DNA of 7,653 nt. Source: Quisquiliibacterium sp036525975. Its GTDB lineage: Bacteria > Pseudomonadota > Gammaproteobacteria > Burkholderiales > Burkholderiaceae_E. The position numbers and the translations under genes were made by a program. The DNA lies in assembly GCA_036525975.1 (NCBI GenBank), contig DATCZK010000026.1, forward strand, positions 1 through 7,653, given 5' to 3'. Below are positions 1-6,123 of this stretch, one piece after another (position 1 is the stretch's first letter; every line of letters begins with the position of its first letter). Under the pieces are notes generated by a model. It saw only the letters and a list, made by a program, of their open reading frames with translations, had not been told where the DNA came from and searched no databases.

Positions 1-292
1 CCGGCTCGCTGCTGCCGCCGCCGGACCGACCGGCACCATCGAGCACCCGCGCGTGTTCGTTCTCGTGGCAGTAGATGCACAGCAGCTCCCAGTTGCTGCC
101 GTCGGGCGGGTTGTCGTCGTGGTTGCCGTTCTTGTGGTGCACCTCGAGCAGCTGCAGGTTGGCGTGCGTGAACGTGCGCGCGCAGCCGCCGCAGACCCAC
201 GGATAGAGCTTGAGCGCCTGCGCGCGGTAGCCGCGCTCGCGCTCGTCGGCCTTGCGGCGCGTCTCTCGGGCCAGCTGGTCGAAGTCTTTCAC
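1..292 (-). CDS. yajD: YajD-like HNH nuclease family protein (3' end outside window)
   Basis: About 97 codons are visible and the C-terminus lies beyond the left edge; E. coli YajD is about 115 residues. The protein opens with a charged helix, then shows YPWVCGGC (Cys34, Cys37), the HNH core LEVHHKNGNHDDNPPDGSNW (His52-His53, Asn67) and ELLCIYCHENEH (Cys72, Cys75, His76, His80). Two CxxC pairs should bind a structural zinc, and the His/Asn residues form the metal-dependent beta-beta-alpha nuclease site. This pattern matches the YajD group of small HNH proteins, whose cellular role is poorly defined. The start is GTG at 292: an in-frame TAA lies three codons upstream and no in-frame ATG is available. 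No clear Shine-Dalgarno is present. It lies 41 nt after the aminotransferase-like gene on the same strand, so it may be read through from that operon, although nothing suggests a shared function. Family assignment is firm; substrate is unknown. Confidence 0.85.
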   Translation of the reverse strand, partial: MKDFDQLARETRRKADERERGYRAQALKLYPWVCGGCARTFTHANLQLLEVHHKNGNHDDNPPDGSNWELLCIYCHENEHARVLDGAGRSGGGSSEP

Positions 293-333
293 GGCGTCAC
301 ATTAGCAAATCGGCGTCGCGCGCGACAGCCGCG

Positions 334-1254
334 CTACGCGGTCAAGCCCGTCACGCTGCGCAGGTACAGCTCGCCCGCGCGCTGCGTCTGCGCCCCCGGG
401 CGGCCGTCGCCGATCGGGCGGCCGTCCACGCGGGTGACCGGCGTGACGCCGCCCAGCGTTCCGGTCACGAAGGCCTCGTCGGCCGAGTACACCTCGGCGA
501 GCGTGAAGTCGCGCTCGCGCGCCACCCCGCCGGCGGCGCGCCAGGCGTCGATCACGTTGCGTTGCGTGATTCCCCTGAACGAGTAGGCGCCGGTGGAGGT
601 CCACAACTCGCCGCCGCGCACGATGAAGAAGTTGGTGGAGTTGCAGCTCGCGACGAAGCCGCGCGGGTCGAGCATCAGCGCCTCGTCGGCGCCCGCGGCG
701 ATCGCCTGGATCAGCGCCTGGATCAGGTTGAGCCGGCTGTGCGAGTTCAGCCGCAGGTCGAACACGTCGGGGGTGCTGGTGCGAAAGGCGGAAGTGAACA
801 GCCTCAGGCCTCGCGACTTCGACTCGGGCCGGGGCGTCTTGAACTCGGCGACGATCACCACGGTGGCGCCGCCCTCGACGAAGCGCGGATCCTGGTTGGG
901 CGTGGTCTTCACGCCGCGGGTGACCATCACGCGCAGGTGCGCGCCGGTGGTCATCGAATTGCGCGCGAGCGTGTCCTCGATCGCCTGCACGAGCTCGCCG
1001 CGCGTCTTGCCGATGTCGAGCGCGATCGAGCGCGCGCCCTCGTAGAGGCGATCGAGGTGCGCGTCGAGGCTGATGATCCTGCCCTCGAGCAGGCGCAGCC
1101 CCTCCCAGACGCCGTCGCCGAGCACGAAGCCGCTGTCGAACACCGACACGCGCGCCTGGTTGCGCGGCACGAATTCGCCGTTCACGTAGACGAGAACGCT
1201 GTCGTTGCGCGGGTCGGGGAGGTAGCCCTGCGCGCTGTCGTCGGTGGTGGCCAT
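334..1254 (-). CDS. Class IV aminotransferase-like protein (BCAT/D-amino-acid transaminase fold) lacking the canonical catalytic Lys
   Basis: This 306-residue protein has the usual length and layout of fold-type IV PLP enzymes (branched-chain and D-amino-acid aminotransferases, ADC lyase). Visible family features are VYVNGEFVPR (23-31), the VFDSGFVLGDGVWEG block (38-52), AHLDRLYEGA with the phosphate-site Arg69, GIT (228-230), TGT (264-266) and the late TPVTRVDGRPIGDG block (271-284). Two key positions are abnormal. The segment that normally carries the Schiff-base Lys reads LRLNSHSRLN (167-176), and the last Lys in the whole protein is Lys146. The Glu of the E-x-[ST]-x-x-N signature is Ser203 (SCNSTN, 203-208). 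Transaminase activity therefore cannot be assumed; it may use an unusual chemistry, bind PLP or substrate without turnover, or be a divergent subfamily with a shifted catalytic residue. It starts 8 nt after the ATPase stop, with AGGG just upstream of the ATG, so it is probably co-expressed with the transporter. It has no signal peptide and should be cytoplasmic. Confidence 0.85.
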   Translation of the reverse strand: MATTDDSAQGYLPDPRNDSVLVYVNGEFVPRNQARVSVFDSGFVLGDGVWEGLRLLEGRIISLDAHLDRLYEGARSIALDIGKTRGELVQAIEDTLARNSMTTGAHLRVMVTRGVKTTPNQDPRFVEGGATVVIVAEFKTPRPESKSRGLRLFTSAFRTSTPDVFDLRLNSHSRLNLIQALIQAIAAGADEALMLDPRGFVASCNSTNFFIVRGGELWTSTGAYSFRGITQRNVIDAWRAAGGVARERDFTLAEVYSADEAFVTGTLGGVTPVTRVDGRPIGDGRPGAQTQRAGELYLRSVTGLTA

Positions 1255-1262
1255 CGTGATCC

Positions 1263-2060
1263 CTAGAAGTTGAACTCGCGGTGGCGCGCGAGGAAGGCCT
1301 GGGTGCGCGGCTGCGCGGGTGTCTTGAGCACCTGGTCGGGCGTGCCCTGTTCGTGGATCACGCCCTCGGCGATGAACAGCACCCGGTTGGCCACGTGGTA
1401 GGCGAAGCCGAGCTCGTGGGTGACGAGCAGCATCGTGCGGCCTTCCTCGGCCAGCGATCGGATCACCAGCAGCACCTCGCCCACCAGCTCCGGGTCGAGC
1501 GCCGAGGTGGGCTCGTCGAACAGCAGCAGTTCCGGGTCCATCGCGAGCGCGCGCGCGATCGCCACGCGCTGCTTCTGGCCGCCCGACAGGCGCGCCGGGT
1601 ACTGGTCTTGCTTGTCGGCCAGGCCCACGCGCGCGAGTTCGGCGCTCGCGCGCTCGCGCGCCGCCGCCTCGGGCATCCTGCGCACGGTGCGCAGCCCCTC
1701 CATCACGTTGCCCAGTGCCGTCATGTGCGGGAACAGGTTGAACTGCTGAAAGACCATACCCACGCGCTGGCGCACGCGCGTGAGCTCGCCCTCGTCGTAG
1801 GCCCGCACCGCGCGCCCGTCGCGGCGCGCGGTCTCGCGCCCGATCGCCTGTCCGCCCAGTTCCACCGTGCCGGCGCTCGGCGTCTCCATGAAATTGAGAC
1901 AGCGCAGCAACGTGCTCTTGCCCGAGCCCGAGGCGCCGAGGATCGCGATCCGGTCGCCCTGCATCACGTCGAGGTCGACGCCGGCGATCACCTCGTTCGC
2001 GCCGAACCGCTTTCGCAGGCCGGTGACCCGCATCAGGGGGCCTGGCTCGGCCATCGTCAT
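1263..2060 (-). CDS. Polar amino acid ABC transporter, ATP-binding protein
   Basis: This 265-residue cytoplasmic ATPase powers the adjacent importer and belongs to the GlnQ/HisP-type amino-acid ATPases. All nucleotide-binding motifs are intact: Walker A GASGSGKST (42-50), Q-loop FQQFNLFPH (Gln105), signature LSGGQKQR (158-165), Walker B LLLFDEP (178-184, catalytic Glu183) and H-loop VTHE (His215). An insertion between the first beta sheet and the Q-loop (about 72-95) is common in this family. The chosen start is ATG at 2060, which overlaps the upstream permease stop as ATGA; a second ATG at 2054 is only two codons later and cannot be excluded. A longer open frame extends upstream to 2714, but that part is only a shadow of the permease gene. 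The 4-nt overlap implies translational coupling with the permease. The substrate cannot be read from this subunit. Confidence 0.95.
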   Translation of the reverse strand: MTMAEPGPLMRVTGLRKRFGANEVIAGVDLDVMQGDRIAILGASGSGKSTLLRCLNFMETPSAGTVELGGQAIGRETARRDGRAVRAYDEGELTRVRQRVGMVFQQFNLFPHMTALGNVMEGLRTVRRMPEAAARERASAELARVGLADKQDQYPARLSGGQKQRVAIARALAMDPELLLFDEPTSALDPELVGEVLLVIRSLAEEGRTMLLVTHELGFAYHVANRVLFIAEGVIHEQGTPDQVLKTPAQPRTQAFLARHREFNF

Positions 2061-2725
2061 CGGTCCGAGCGCTCGAGCCAGCGCTCGAGTGCGTAGGTGG
2101 CCTGCACCAGGGGGAACAGGCACAGGAAGAACACTGCCGCGATCACCGTGTAGGTCTCGATCGGGTTGAAGTTCAGCGATGCCAGCAGCTTGCCCTGCTG
2201 CAGCAGCTCCACGTACGCCACCGCCGAGGCCAGCGTGGTCATCTTGAACACTTCGATGCCGCGGTTCGTGAGCGCCGGCAGCATCCTGCGAAGCGCCTGC
2301 GGAAGCACGATGCGGCGCATCACCTGCGCCGGCGTCATGCCCAGCGCCCGCGCGGCTTCCCACTGCCCGCGCTCGATCGACTGGATGCCGCCGCGATAGA
2401 TCTCGGCCGAGAACGCGGCCGAGTTCAGCGAGATGCCCAGAGCCGCCGCGGTGAGCGGGCCGATGTCGAAGGGCATCAGGATCGGGAACGCGTAGTAGAA
2501 CCAGATGATCTGCACCAGCACCGGCGTGTTGCGAAAGAACTCGACGAAGGCGGTGGCGGGCAGCCGCAGCCAGCGCGCGTGCGCGTAGCGCGCCAGGCCC
2601 ACGAACAGCCCCAGGCTCATGCCGATCACGAGGCAGATCGCGAACAGCCGCAGCGTGCCGATCGCACCCGCGAGCAGCACGTCGGCGTTCTCGAACACGG
2701 GGCCGAAGTTCCACCGGTAGGCCAT
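2057..2725 (-). CDS. Polar amino acid ABC transporter, second inner-membrane permease
   Basis: This 222-residue MetI-like permease has the length and shape of the HisM/GlnP group. Hydrophobic segments lie near 16-45, 58-84, 90-108 and 188-210. A classic EAA loop, which docks on the ATPase, is at 123-142 (EAARALGM then RRIVLPQA). FFRNTPVLVQ (63-72) is the conserved stretch typical of His/Glu/Gln-type permeases. The start is ATG at 2725, which shares one base with the stop of the preceding permease (TGATG). The frame is open further upstream, but that extension lies inside the other permease and encodes an Arg/Gly-rich sequence with no membrane character, so it is rejected. Its own stop overlaps the ATPase start by 4 nt. 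The resemblance to the neighbouring permease (the EAA loop region is nearly the same) indicates a heterodimeric channel formed by old duplication. Confidence 0.93.
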   Translation of the reverse strand: MAYRWNFGPVFENADVLLAGAIGTLRLFAICLVIGMSLGLFVGLARYAHARWLRLPATAFVEFFRNTPVLVQIIWFYYAFPILMPFDIGPLTAAALGISLNSAAFSAEIYRGGIQSIERGQWEAARALGMTPAQVMRRIVLPQALRRMLPALTNRGIEVFKMTTLASAVAYVELLQQGKLLASLNFNPIETYTVIAAVFFLCLFPLVQATYALERWLERSDR

Positions 2726-3402
2726 CAGCGCACCATGCTCTCGCCGCTCGCGGCGAGGCGGCGCTCCACGCGCTGCACCAGCGTGCTGGCCGCGAAGATC
2801 ACCGCGAAATAGACGAGCGCGGCAACCGTGTAGATCTCGAGCGGACGGAAGGTCTTCTGCGCCACCTCGTTGGCCTGGAACAGCAGGTCGGCGTACGACA
2901 CCGTGGCCACGAGCGTGGTGGTCTTCATCAGCTCCACCGCCCGCTCGAGAAACGCCGGGATCATCCTCTTGACGGCCTGCGGGAGCACGATCCGGCGCAT
3001 CGTCTGGCGCGCGCTCATCCCCAGCGCCCGCGCGGCCTCCCACTGGCCGCGCTCCACCGACACGATGCCGCCGCGAAAGACCTCGGCGAAGAACGCCGCC
3101 GACTGGATCGAGAAGGTGAGCACCGCGGCCACGTAGGGCGTCATCTCCACGTCGACCAGGATCGGAAGCGCGAAGAAGAACCAGAACAGCTGCACCAGCG
3201 GGGGCGTCGTGCGAAACACCTCGATCACGGCCCCCGCCGGCCACGACATCCACCGCCGCGGCGACAGCCGCATCAGCGCGAGCGCGAGCCCCAGCGGAAT
3301 CCCGAAGGCCAGCGCCGCGCCGGTGACCCGCAGCGTGTTGAGCAGCCCCAGCGCAAGGAGGTCGGCGTGGGTCCAGGCCGGGCCGAAGTCCCAGGCGTGC
3401 AC
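2725..3402 (-). CDS. Polar amino acid ABC transporter, first inner-membrane permease
   Basis: This 225-residue MetI-like permease of the polar amino-acid uptake family has hydrophobic spans near 15-45, 58-83, 90-108 and 188-208. The EAA loop is at 122-141 (EAARALGM then RRIVLPQA). The segment VFRTTPPLVQ (62-71) corresponds to the FRNTPVLVQ block of the partner permease, with Thr and Pro substitutions. The start is GTG at 3402, seven nt after the TAG of the binding-protein gene; no in-frame ATG fits better, and the N-terminal MHAWDFG matches the MAYRWNFG opening of the sister permease. Only a weak purine stretch (GCGAG) precedes the start, so expression may depend on coupling to the upstream gene. 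The gene ends in the TGATG overlap with the next permease. With that protein it should form the transmembrane channel of the importer. Confidence 0.93.
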   Translation of the reverse strand: MHAWDFGPAWTHADLLALGLLNTLRVTGAALAFGIPLGLALALMRLSPRRWMSWPAGAVIEVFRTTPPLVQLFWFFFALPILVDVEMTPYVAAVLTFSIQSAAFFAEVFRGGIVSVERGQWEAARALGMSARQTMRRIVLPQAVKRMIPAFLERAVELMKTTTLVATVSYADLLFQANEVAQKTFRPLEIYTVAALVYFAVIFAASTLVQRVERRLAASGESMVR

Positions 3403-3409
3403 CGGCTCG

Positions 3410-4249
3410 CTACTTGATCATTTCCTTCATCACCGGAGGCGAGGCCTTCGGGTCGAGGCCGAATCCCACCAGGAACTCCTCGTACCACTTCTGCGTCTGG
3501 CCCCCCTGGTAGTAGTCGGCGAGCTGCTTGTCCACCCAGTTCACGAAAGCCTTGTCGCTCTCCTTGCGCACGGCTGCGCTCGAGGGCTGCGACTTCGCGG
3601 GTGTGGGCACGACGATCTTTCCGGTGCCCATCTTCTGGCGCGCGGCCAGCAGCGGCGGGTGGAACAGGCACACCGCGTCGGCTCTTCCGGCCTGGAACGC
3701 GGCGATCGCCTCCGGGTTGCTCGGGTAGCGCTGGATCGCGGCCTTCGACACGTTCTCGCTCAGGAACTTGTCCATGCTGGTGGCCTGCGGCACCGCGATG
3801 CGCACGGCGGGCTTGTTCAGGTCTTCCCAGGTCTTGACCGCGAGGTCGTCGCGCGCGAGCACCGCGAGCGAGTAATAGAGCAGCGGCGCCTGGGGGAAGT
3901 CCACGGCCTGCGCGCGCTCGGGGGTGGCGTCGAGCATGTACATGATGTCGATCTTGTTGCCCTGCAGCGCCGCGACCGCGGTGCCCCAGGTAACCTCCAC
4001 CGCCTCGAACTTCACGCCCAGCGCACCGGCCATCGCCTTGCCCATCGACACGCCGAGCCCGCTCGCCCACTCGCCCGACTTGGGATCCTTCGAGTACCAG
4101 GGGGGCGCCTGCGTGACGCCCACCCGCAGGCTGCCGCGCTGCTTGATCTGCGCGAGCGTGCCGTCCGACTGGGCCTGCGAGAGGCGGGTGGCGCCGAGGG
4201 CGGCGGTTGCGGTCAGTGCCTGTACGAGGCGGCGGCGCGTTCGGTGCAT
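3410..4249 (-). CDS. Family 3 extracellular solute-binding protein of the ABC importer
   Basis: This 279-residue periplasmic receptor hands its ligand to the two permeases encoded next. The N-terminus MHRTRRRLVQALTATAALGA is a signal peptide with a twin-Arg-like TRRRLV motif; cleavage is likely after SQA (residue 26). The mature protein shows the SBP_bac_3 landmarks: LRVGVTQAPPWY (41-52), then ATPERAQAVDF (108-118), in which Arg112 is the usual carboxylate-binding Arg, then GRADAV (188-193). In typical amino-acid binders an Asp that grips the alpha-amino group follows the last motif by a few residues; here the stretch reads CLFHPP (194-199) with no acid. The ligand may therefore not be a standard alpha-amino acid. 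A strong Shine-Dalgarno (GAAGGAG) seven nt before the ATG supports the start, and a candidate promoter lies just upstream. Being the first gene of the cassette with the strongest ribosome site fits the need for excess binding protein. Confidence 0.92.
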   Translation of the reverse strand: MHRTRRRLVQALTATAALGATRLSQAQSDGTLAQIKQRGSLRVGVTQAPPWYSKDPKSGEWASGLGVSMGKAMAGALGVKFEAVEVTWGTAVAALQGNKIDIMYMLDATPERAQAVDFPQAPLLYYSLAVLARDDLAVKTWEDLNKPAVRIAVPQATSMDKFLSENVSKAAIQRYPSNPEAIAAFQAGRADAVCLFHPPLLAARQKMGTGKIVVPTPAKSQPSSAAVRKESDKAFVNWVDKQLADYYQGGQTQKWYEEFLVGFGLDPKASPPVMKEMIK

Positions 4250-4256
4250 GTCGGGG

Positions 4257-4263
4257 CTCCTTC
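4257..4263 (-). promoter_or_regulatory. Strong Shine-Dalgarno of the solute-binding protein gene
   Basis: The minus strand reads GAAGGAG followed by seven bases and then ATG at 4249. It is the best ribosome-binding site in the transporter cassette, and the downstream permease and ATPase genes have only weak ones. It fixes the start of the binding protein. Confidence 0.75.
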
Positions 4264-4275
4264 GTGAGTGGCGAC

Positions 4276-4304
4276 AATGTAGACGGAACGACGGGGCCGG
4301 GCAA
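4276..4304 (-). promoter_or_regulatory. Candidate sigma70-type promoter for the ABC cassette
   Basis: On the minus strand TTGCCC (4299-4304, four of six matches to TTGACA) is followed after exactly 17 bases by TACATT (4276-4281, four of six matches to TATAAT). It sits in the 75-nt gap between the MFS gene and the binding-protein gene and would give a leader of about 20-25 nt. Both boxes are imperfect, so this is a suggestion that the five-gene cassette can be transcribed independently of the MFS gene. Confidence 0.4.
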
Positions 4305-4324
4305 GTTGCGGCGGGCGAACGCCT

Positions 4325-5602
4325 CTAGCGCAGAATTCTCGAGGCCAGCCTCGCGTTCATCGCGCGGGTCAGCGGATTGCGCAGCGCCTGCCAGACGAGC
4401 AGCGCGGCCCCCACCGAGAGCGTGAGCGCGACCTGCACGCCCACCAGCTCGGCGAAGAAGCCGATCACCAGGCTGCCCAGGATCGACCCGGCGTTGAGCA
4501 GCAAGCCGTAGAACGAGATCGCGCGACCGCGCATCCCGCGAACGGCTTCGTACTGGATGATGGTCTGGATCGCCGCCGCGCGCGTGATCATCCCGAAGCC
4601 GGCGACGAAGGCCAGCACCAACGCGAGCCAGTAGACGGGGTTCCACGCGAACGCGATCAGCGCCGCCGTGACCGCAGCCATTCCGCGCAGCACCACCGCG
4701 AGCATTCCGCGGCGATGGTCGCGCTGCGCCAGCCACAGGCCGCCCACCACCGACCCCACGCCCACCGTGCTCGTGAGCGTGGCCAGATGCCCCGCGCCAC
4801 CCTCGAACAGCACGCTCACCAGCGCGGGCAGGAATTCGATGAACGGGCGGCCGAGCGACGCCGAGGCGAGGTGCAGCGCGAGCAGCAGCTTGAGCAGCGG
4901 GTCGTTGAACGCGTAGCGCAGGCCTTCGGAGAAGTCGTCGACGAAGCTCGGGCGGGTGGCGCCGGCGGGGGCGTCGGGGGGAATCGGCGGCACGCGCGAG
5001 AGCGCGTACACGAACAGCCAGGACAGCGCCGCAGCGCAGACGAACCCCGCGCCAACGTTGAGCTGCGCGATCGCCACGCCCGCGAGCGCCGGGCCGATGA
5101 AGCCGGCCACGTTGTAGATCACGGCATTGAGCGTGATCGCCGTCGCGAGCTCTTCCTCGTCGACCAGCGCCCCCACGATCGTCTTCGCGGCCACCTGGTC
5201 CATCGCGGTGGCGGCGCCGAGCAAGACGAGCAGCGGAAACAGCGTGCCGATCGTGAGCTGCCCGGTGAAGAACAGGATCGCCACGATCGCCTGGACCACG
5301 CCGCTGGCGAGGTGCGCCAGCGCGAGCACGGCGGTCTTGTCGTGTCGGTCGGCCGCCACCCCCGCGAGCGGGGCGAGCAGCATCTGCGGGGTGAGCAGCA
5401 GGAACACGCCGATGCCCAGCATCGCCGGCGACTGCGTCAGTTCCCACACCGTCCAGCCGCTGGTCACGCGGAAGGTCCACGCGCTGGCGGTGGCGCACAC
5501 ACGGCCGGCGAAGTACTCGCGCAACGGCGGCCTGGAGAGCACCGCGACGACGCGCCGCAAGCCGGCAAGGCCGGCGCCCTCGTGCCGGGTTGGGTTGGGC
5601 AT
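4325..5602 (-). CDS. MFS transporter, EntS-like (MFS_3) exporter family
   Basis: This 425-residue inner-membrane protein has about 10-12 hydrophobic helices, for example near 62-82, 92-112, 118-136, 156-180, 184-201, 274-292, 302-318, 322-340, 362-383 and 388-406. The cytoplasmic loop 2-3 motif is visible as GVAADRHDKT (81-90). The second-half segment GMRGRAISFYGLLLNAGSIL (356-375) is typical of the group that includes the enterobactin exporter EntS and many macrolide or drug efflux proteins. Export driven by the proton gradient is the family expectation; the substrate cannot be deduced. The start is ATG at 5602, preceded only by a weak ribosome site. It is upstream of, and on the same strand as, the ABC cassette, but the 75-nt gap with its own candidate promoter suggests at most partial co-transcription. 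No siderophore or resistance genes lie nearby to give it a role. Confidence 0.88.
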   Translation of the reverse strand: MPNPTRHEGAGLAGLRRVVAVLSRPPLREYFAGRVCATASAWTFRVTSGWTVWELTQSPAMLGIGVFLLLTPQMLLAPLAGVAADRHDKTAVLALAHLASGVVQAIVAILFFTGQLTIGTLFPLLVLLGAATAMDQVAAKTIVGALVDEEELATAITLNAVIYNVAGFIGPALAGVAIAQLNVGAGFVCAAALSWLFVYALSRVPPIPPDAPAGATRPSFVDDFSEGLRYAFNDPLLKLLLALHLASASLGRPFIEFLPALVSVLFEGGAGHLATLTSTVGVGSVVGGLWLAQRDHRRGMLAVVLRGMAAVTAALIAFAWNPVYWLALVLAFVAGFGMITRAAAIQTIIQYEAVRGMRGRAISFYGLLLNAGSILGSLVIGFFAELVGVQVALTLSVGAALLVWQALRNPLTRAMNARLASRILR

Positions 5603-5791
5603 CGGCGAGGGGCGCGTTCAGGCGGCGGCGCCCTGGTCGTTAGGGCACCGGCCGTGGGGCGGGTCGGGCAAAGAGGGGCACGCGAGTAGGGTCATTGCGC
5701 GGGGGCTGCCCAGGCAGGAATATTTTGGCGGTTGCGCCGTTCACCATTATGCGTGGACGCACGCGCACGCTCACCAACCAGGAGGCTTCGG
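5603..5791. promoter_or_regulatory. Divergent intergenic region between the MFS and small exported-peptide genes
   Basis: No gene is supported in these 189 nt. They must hold the start signals of the minus-strand MFS gene and the plus-strand peptide gene. The part near 5719-5726 (AATATTTT) is the only A/T-rich island in a very GC-rich stretch. It is preceded by a short dyad CTGCC-CA-GGCAG (5706-5717) and followed by CATTAT (5745-5750), which could be a -10 box of the peptide gene, but no good -35 box sits at 16-18 nt. I see no convincing promoter for the MFS gene. Confidence 0.4.
5780..5785 (+). promoter_or_regulatory. Consensus Shine-Dalgarno deciding the start of the small exported peptide
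   Basis: AGGAGG lies six bases before the ATG at 5792. The open frame extends upstream to an ATG at 5732, but that one has no ribosome site and would place an Arg-rich stretch ahead of a perfect signal peptide, so the internal start at 5792 is preferred. Confidence 0.85.
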
Positions 5792-6031
5792 ATGAAGAAA
5801 CTTGCTCTCGTAGTGGCCGCGATGGCTTTCAGCGGCACCGCACTGGCAATGCACTGCCCGGCGGACATGAAGAAGATCGACGCGGCGCTGGCGGCCAGCC
5901 CCAAGCTCTCGGCCGACCAGATGACGGAAGTGAAGAAGTTGCGCGCCGAAGGCGAGACGCTGCACAAGGCGGGCAAGCACCAGGATTCGGTGAACACGCT
6001 CGCCAAGGCGATGAAGATGCTCGGCATCTGA
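5792..6031 (+). CDS. Small exported protein of unknown function (79 aa)
   Basis: The product begins MKKLALVVAAMAFSGTALA, a textbook Sec signal peptide with likely cleavage after ALA (residue 19). This leaves a mature protein of about 60 residues. The mature part starts MHCPADMKKID with the only Cys at residue 22, followed by two or three predicted amphipathic helices rich in Lys, Ala and Leu: about 27-33, 40-56 (the SADQMTEVKKLRAEGETL segment) and 57-76 (the HKAGKHQDSVNTLAKAMKML segment). The helix-turn-helix layout resembles a single TPR-like hairpin, but it is too short to assign. Cys22 is not in a convincing lipobox (ALAMHC), so it is more likely a free periplasmic thiol, disulfide or metal ligand. 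I recall similar small hypothetical proteins in Betaproteobacteria but know no function. Its Shine-Dalgarno is consensus, so it may be well expressed. It is monocistronic, divergent from the MFS gene and convergent with the repeat-protein gene. Confidence 0.85.
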   Translation: MKKLALVVAAMAFSGTALAMHCPADMKKIDAALAASPKLSADQMTEVKKLRAEGETLHKAGKHQDSVNTLAKAMKMLGI

Positions 6032-6032
6032 T

Positions 6033-6059
6033 CGCCGGGTGCGCCGCTCGACCCCGGCG
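6033..6059 (+). terminator. GC-rich hairpin directly after the small peptide gene
   Basis: CGCCGGG (6033-6039) pairs perfectly with CCCGGCG (6053-6059) across a 13-nt loop, starting two bases after the stop codon. No T-run follows, so it is not a standard intrinsic terminator. It may act as a weak terminator or protect the 3' end of the mRNA. In such GC-rich DNA a 7-bp stem can arise by chance. Confidence 0.3.
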
Positions 6060-6123
6060 GCCGCGAACGGCGGCTTCTCCGTCGGGGCAGCGAGCAGGGG
6101 CACCAGCAGGTCCAAGGCCTCGT

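Noticed and set aside
315..326. Palindrome GTCGCGCGCGAC between the aminotransferase-like gene and the HNH gene.
   Set aside because: Alternating CG palindromes of this size are expected by chance in this base composition, and it sits in no promoter-like context.
562..1266. Long plus-strand open frames opposite the aminotransferase-like gene (and similar ones opposite the ATPase and MFS genes).
   Set aside because: They are antisense shadows typical of high-GC DNA, rich in Arg, His and Ala, with no recognisable domains.
3273..5498. A 741-codon minus-strand open frame spanning most of the MFS and binding-protein genes.
   Set aside because: The translation is Arg/Ala/Gly-rich, without domains or membrane segments. 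The true genes occupy the other frames with clear family motifs.
5732..5791. Upstream ATG giving a 20-residue N-terminal extension of the small exported peptide.
   Set aside because: No Shine-Dalgarno precedes it, and it would bury the signal peptide behind an Arg-rich segment.
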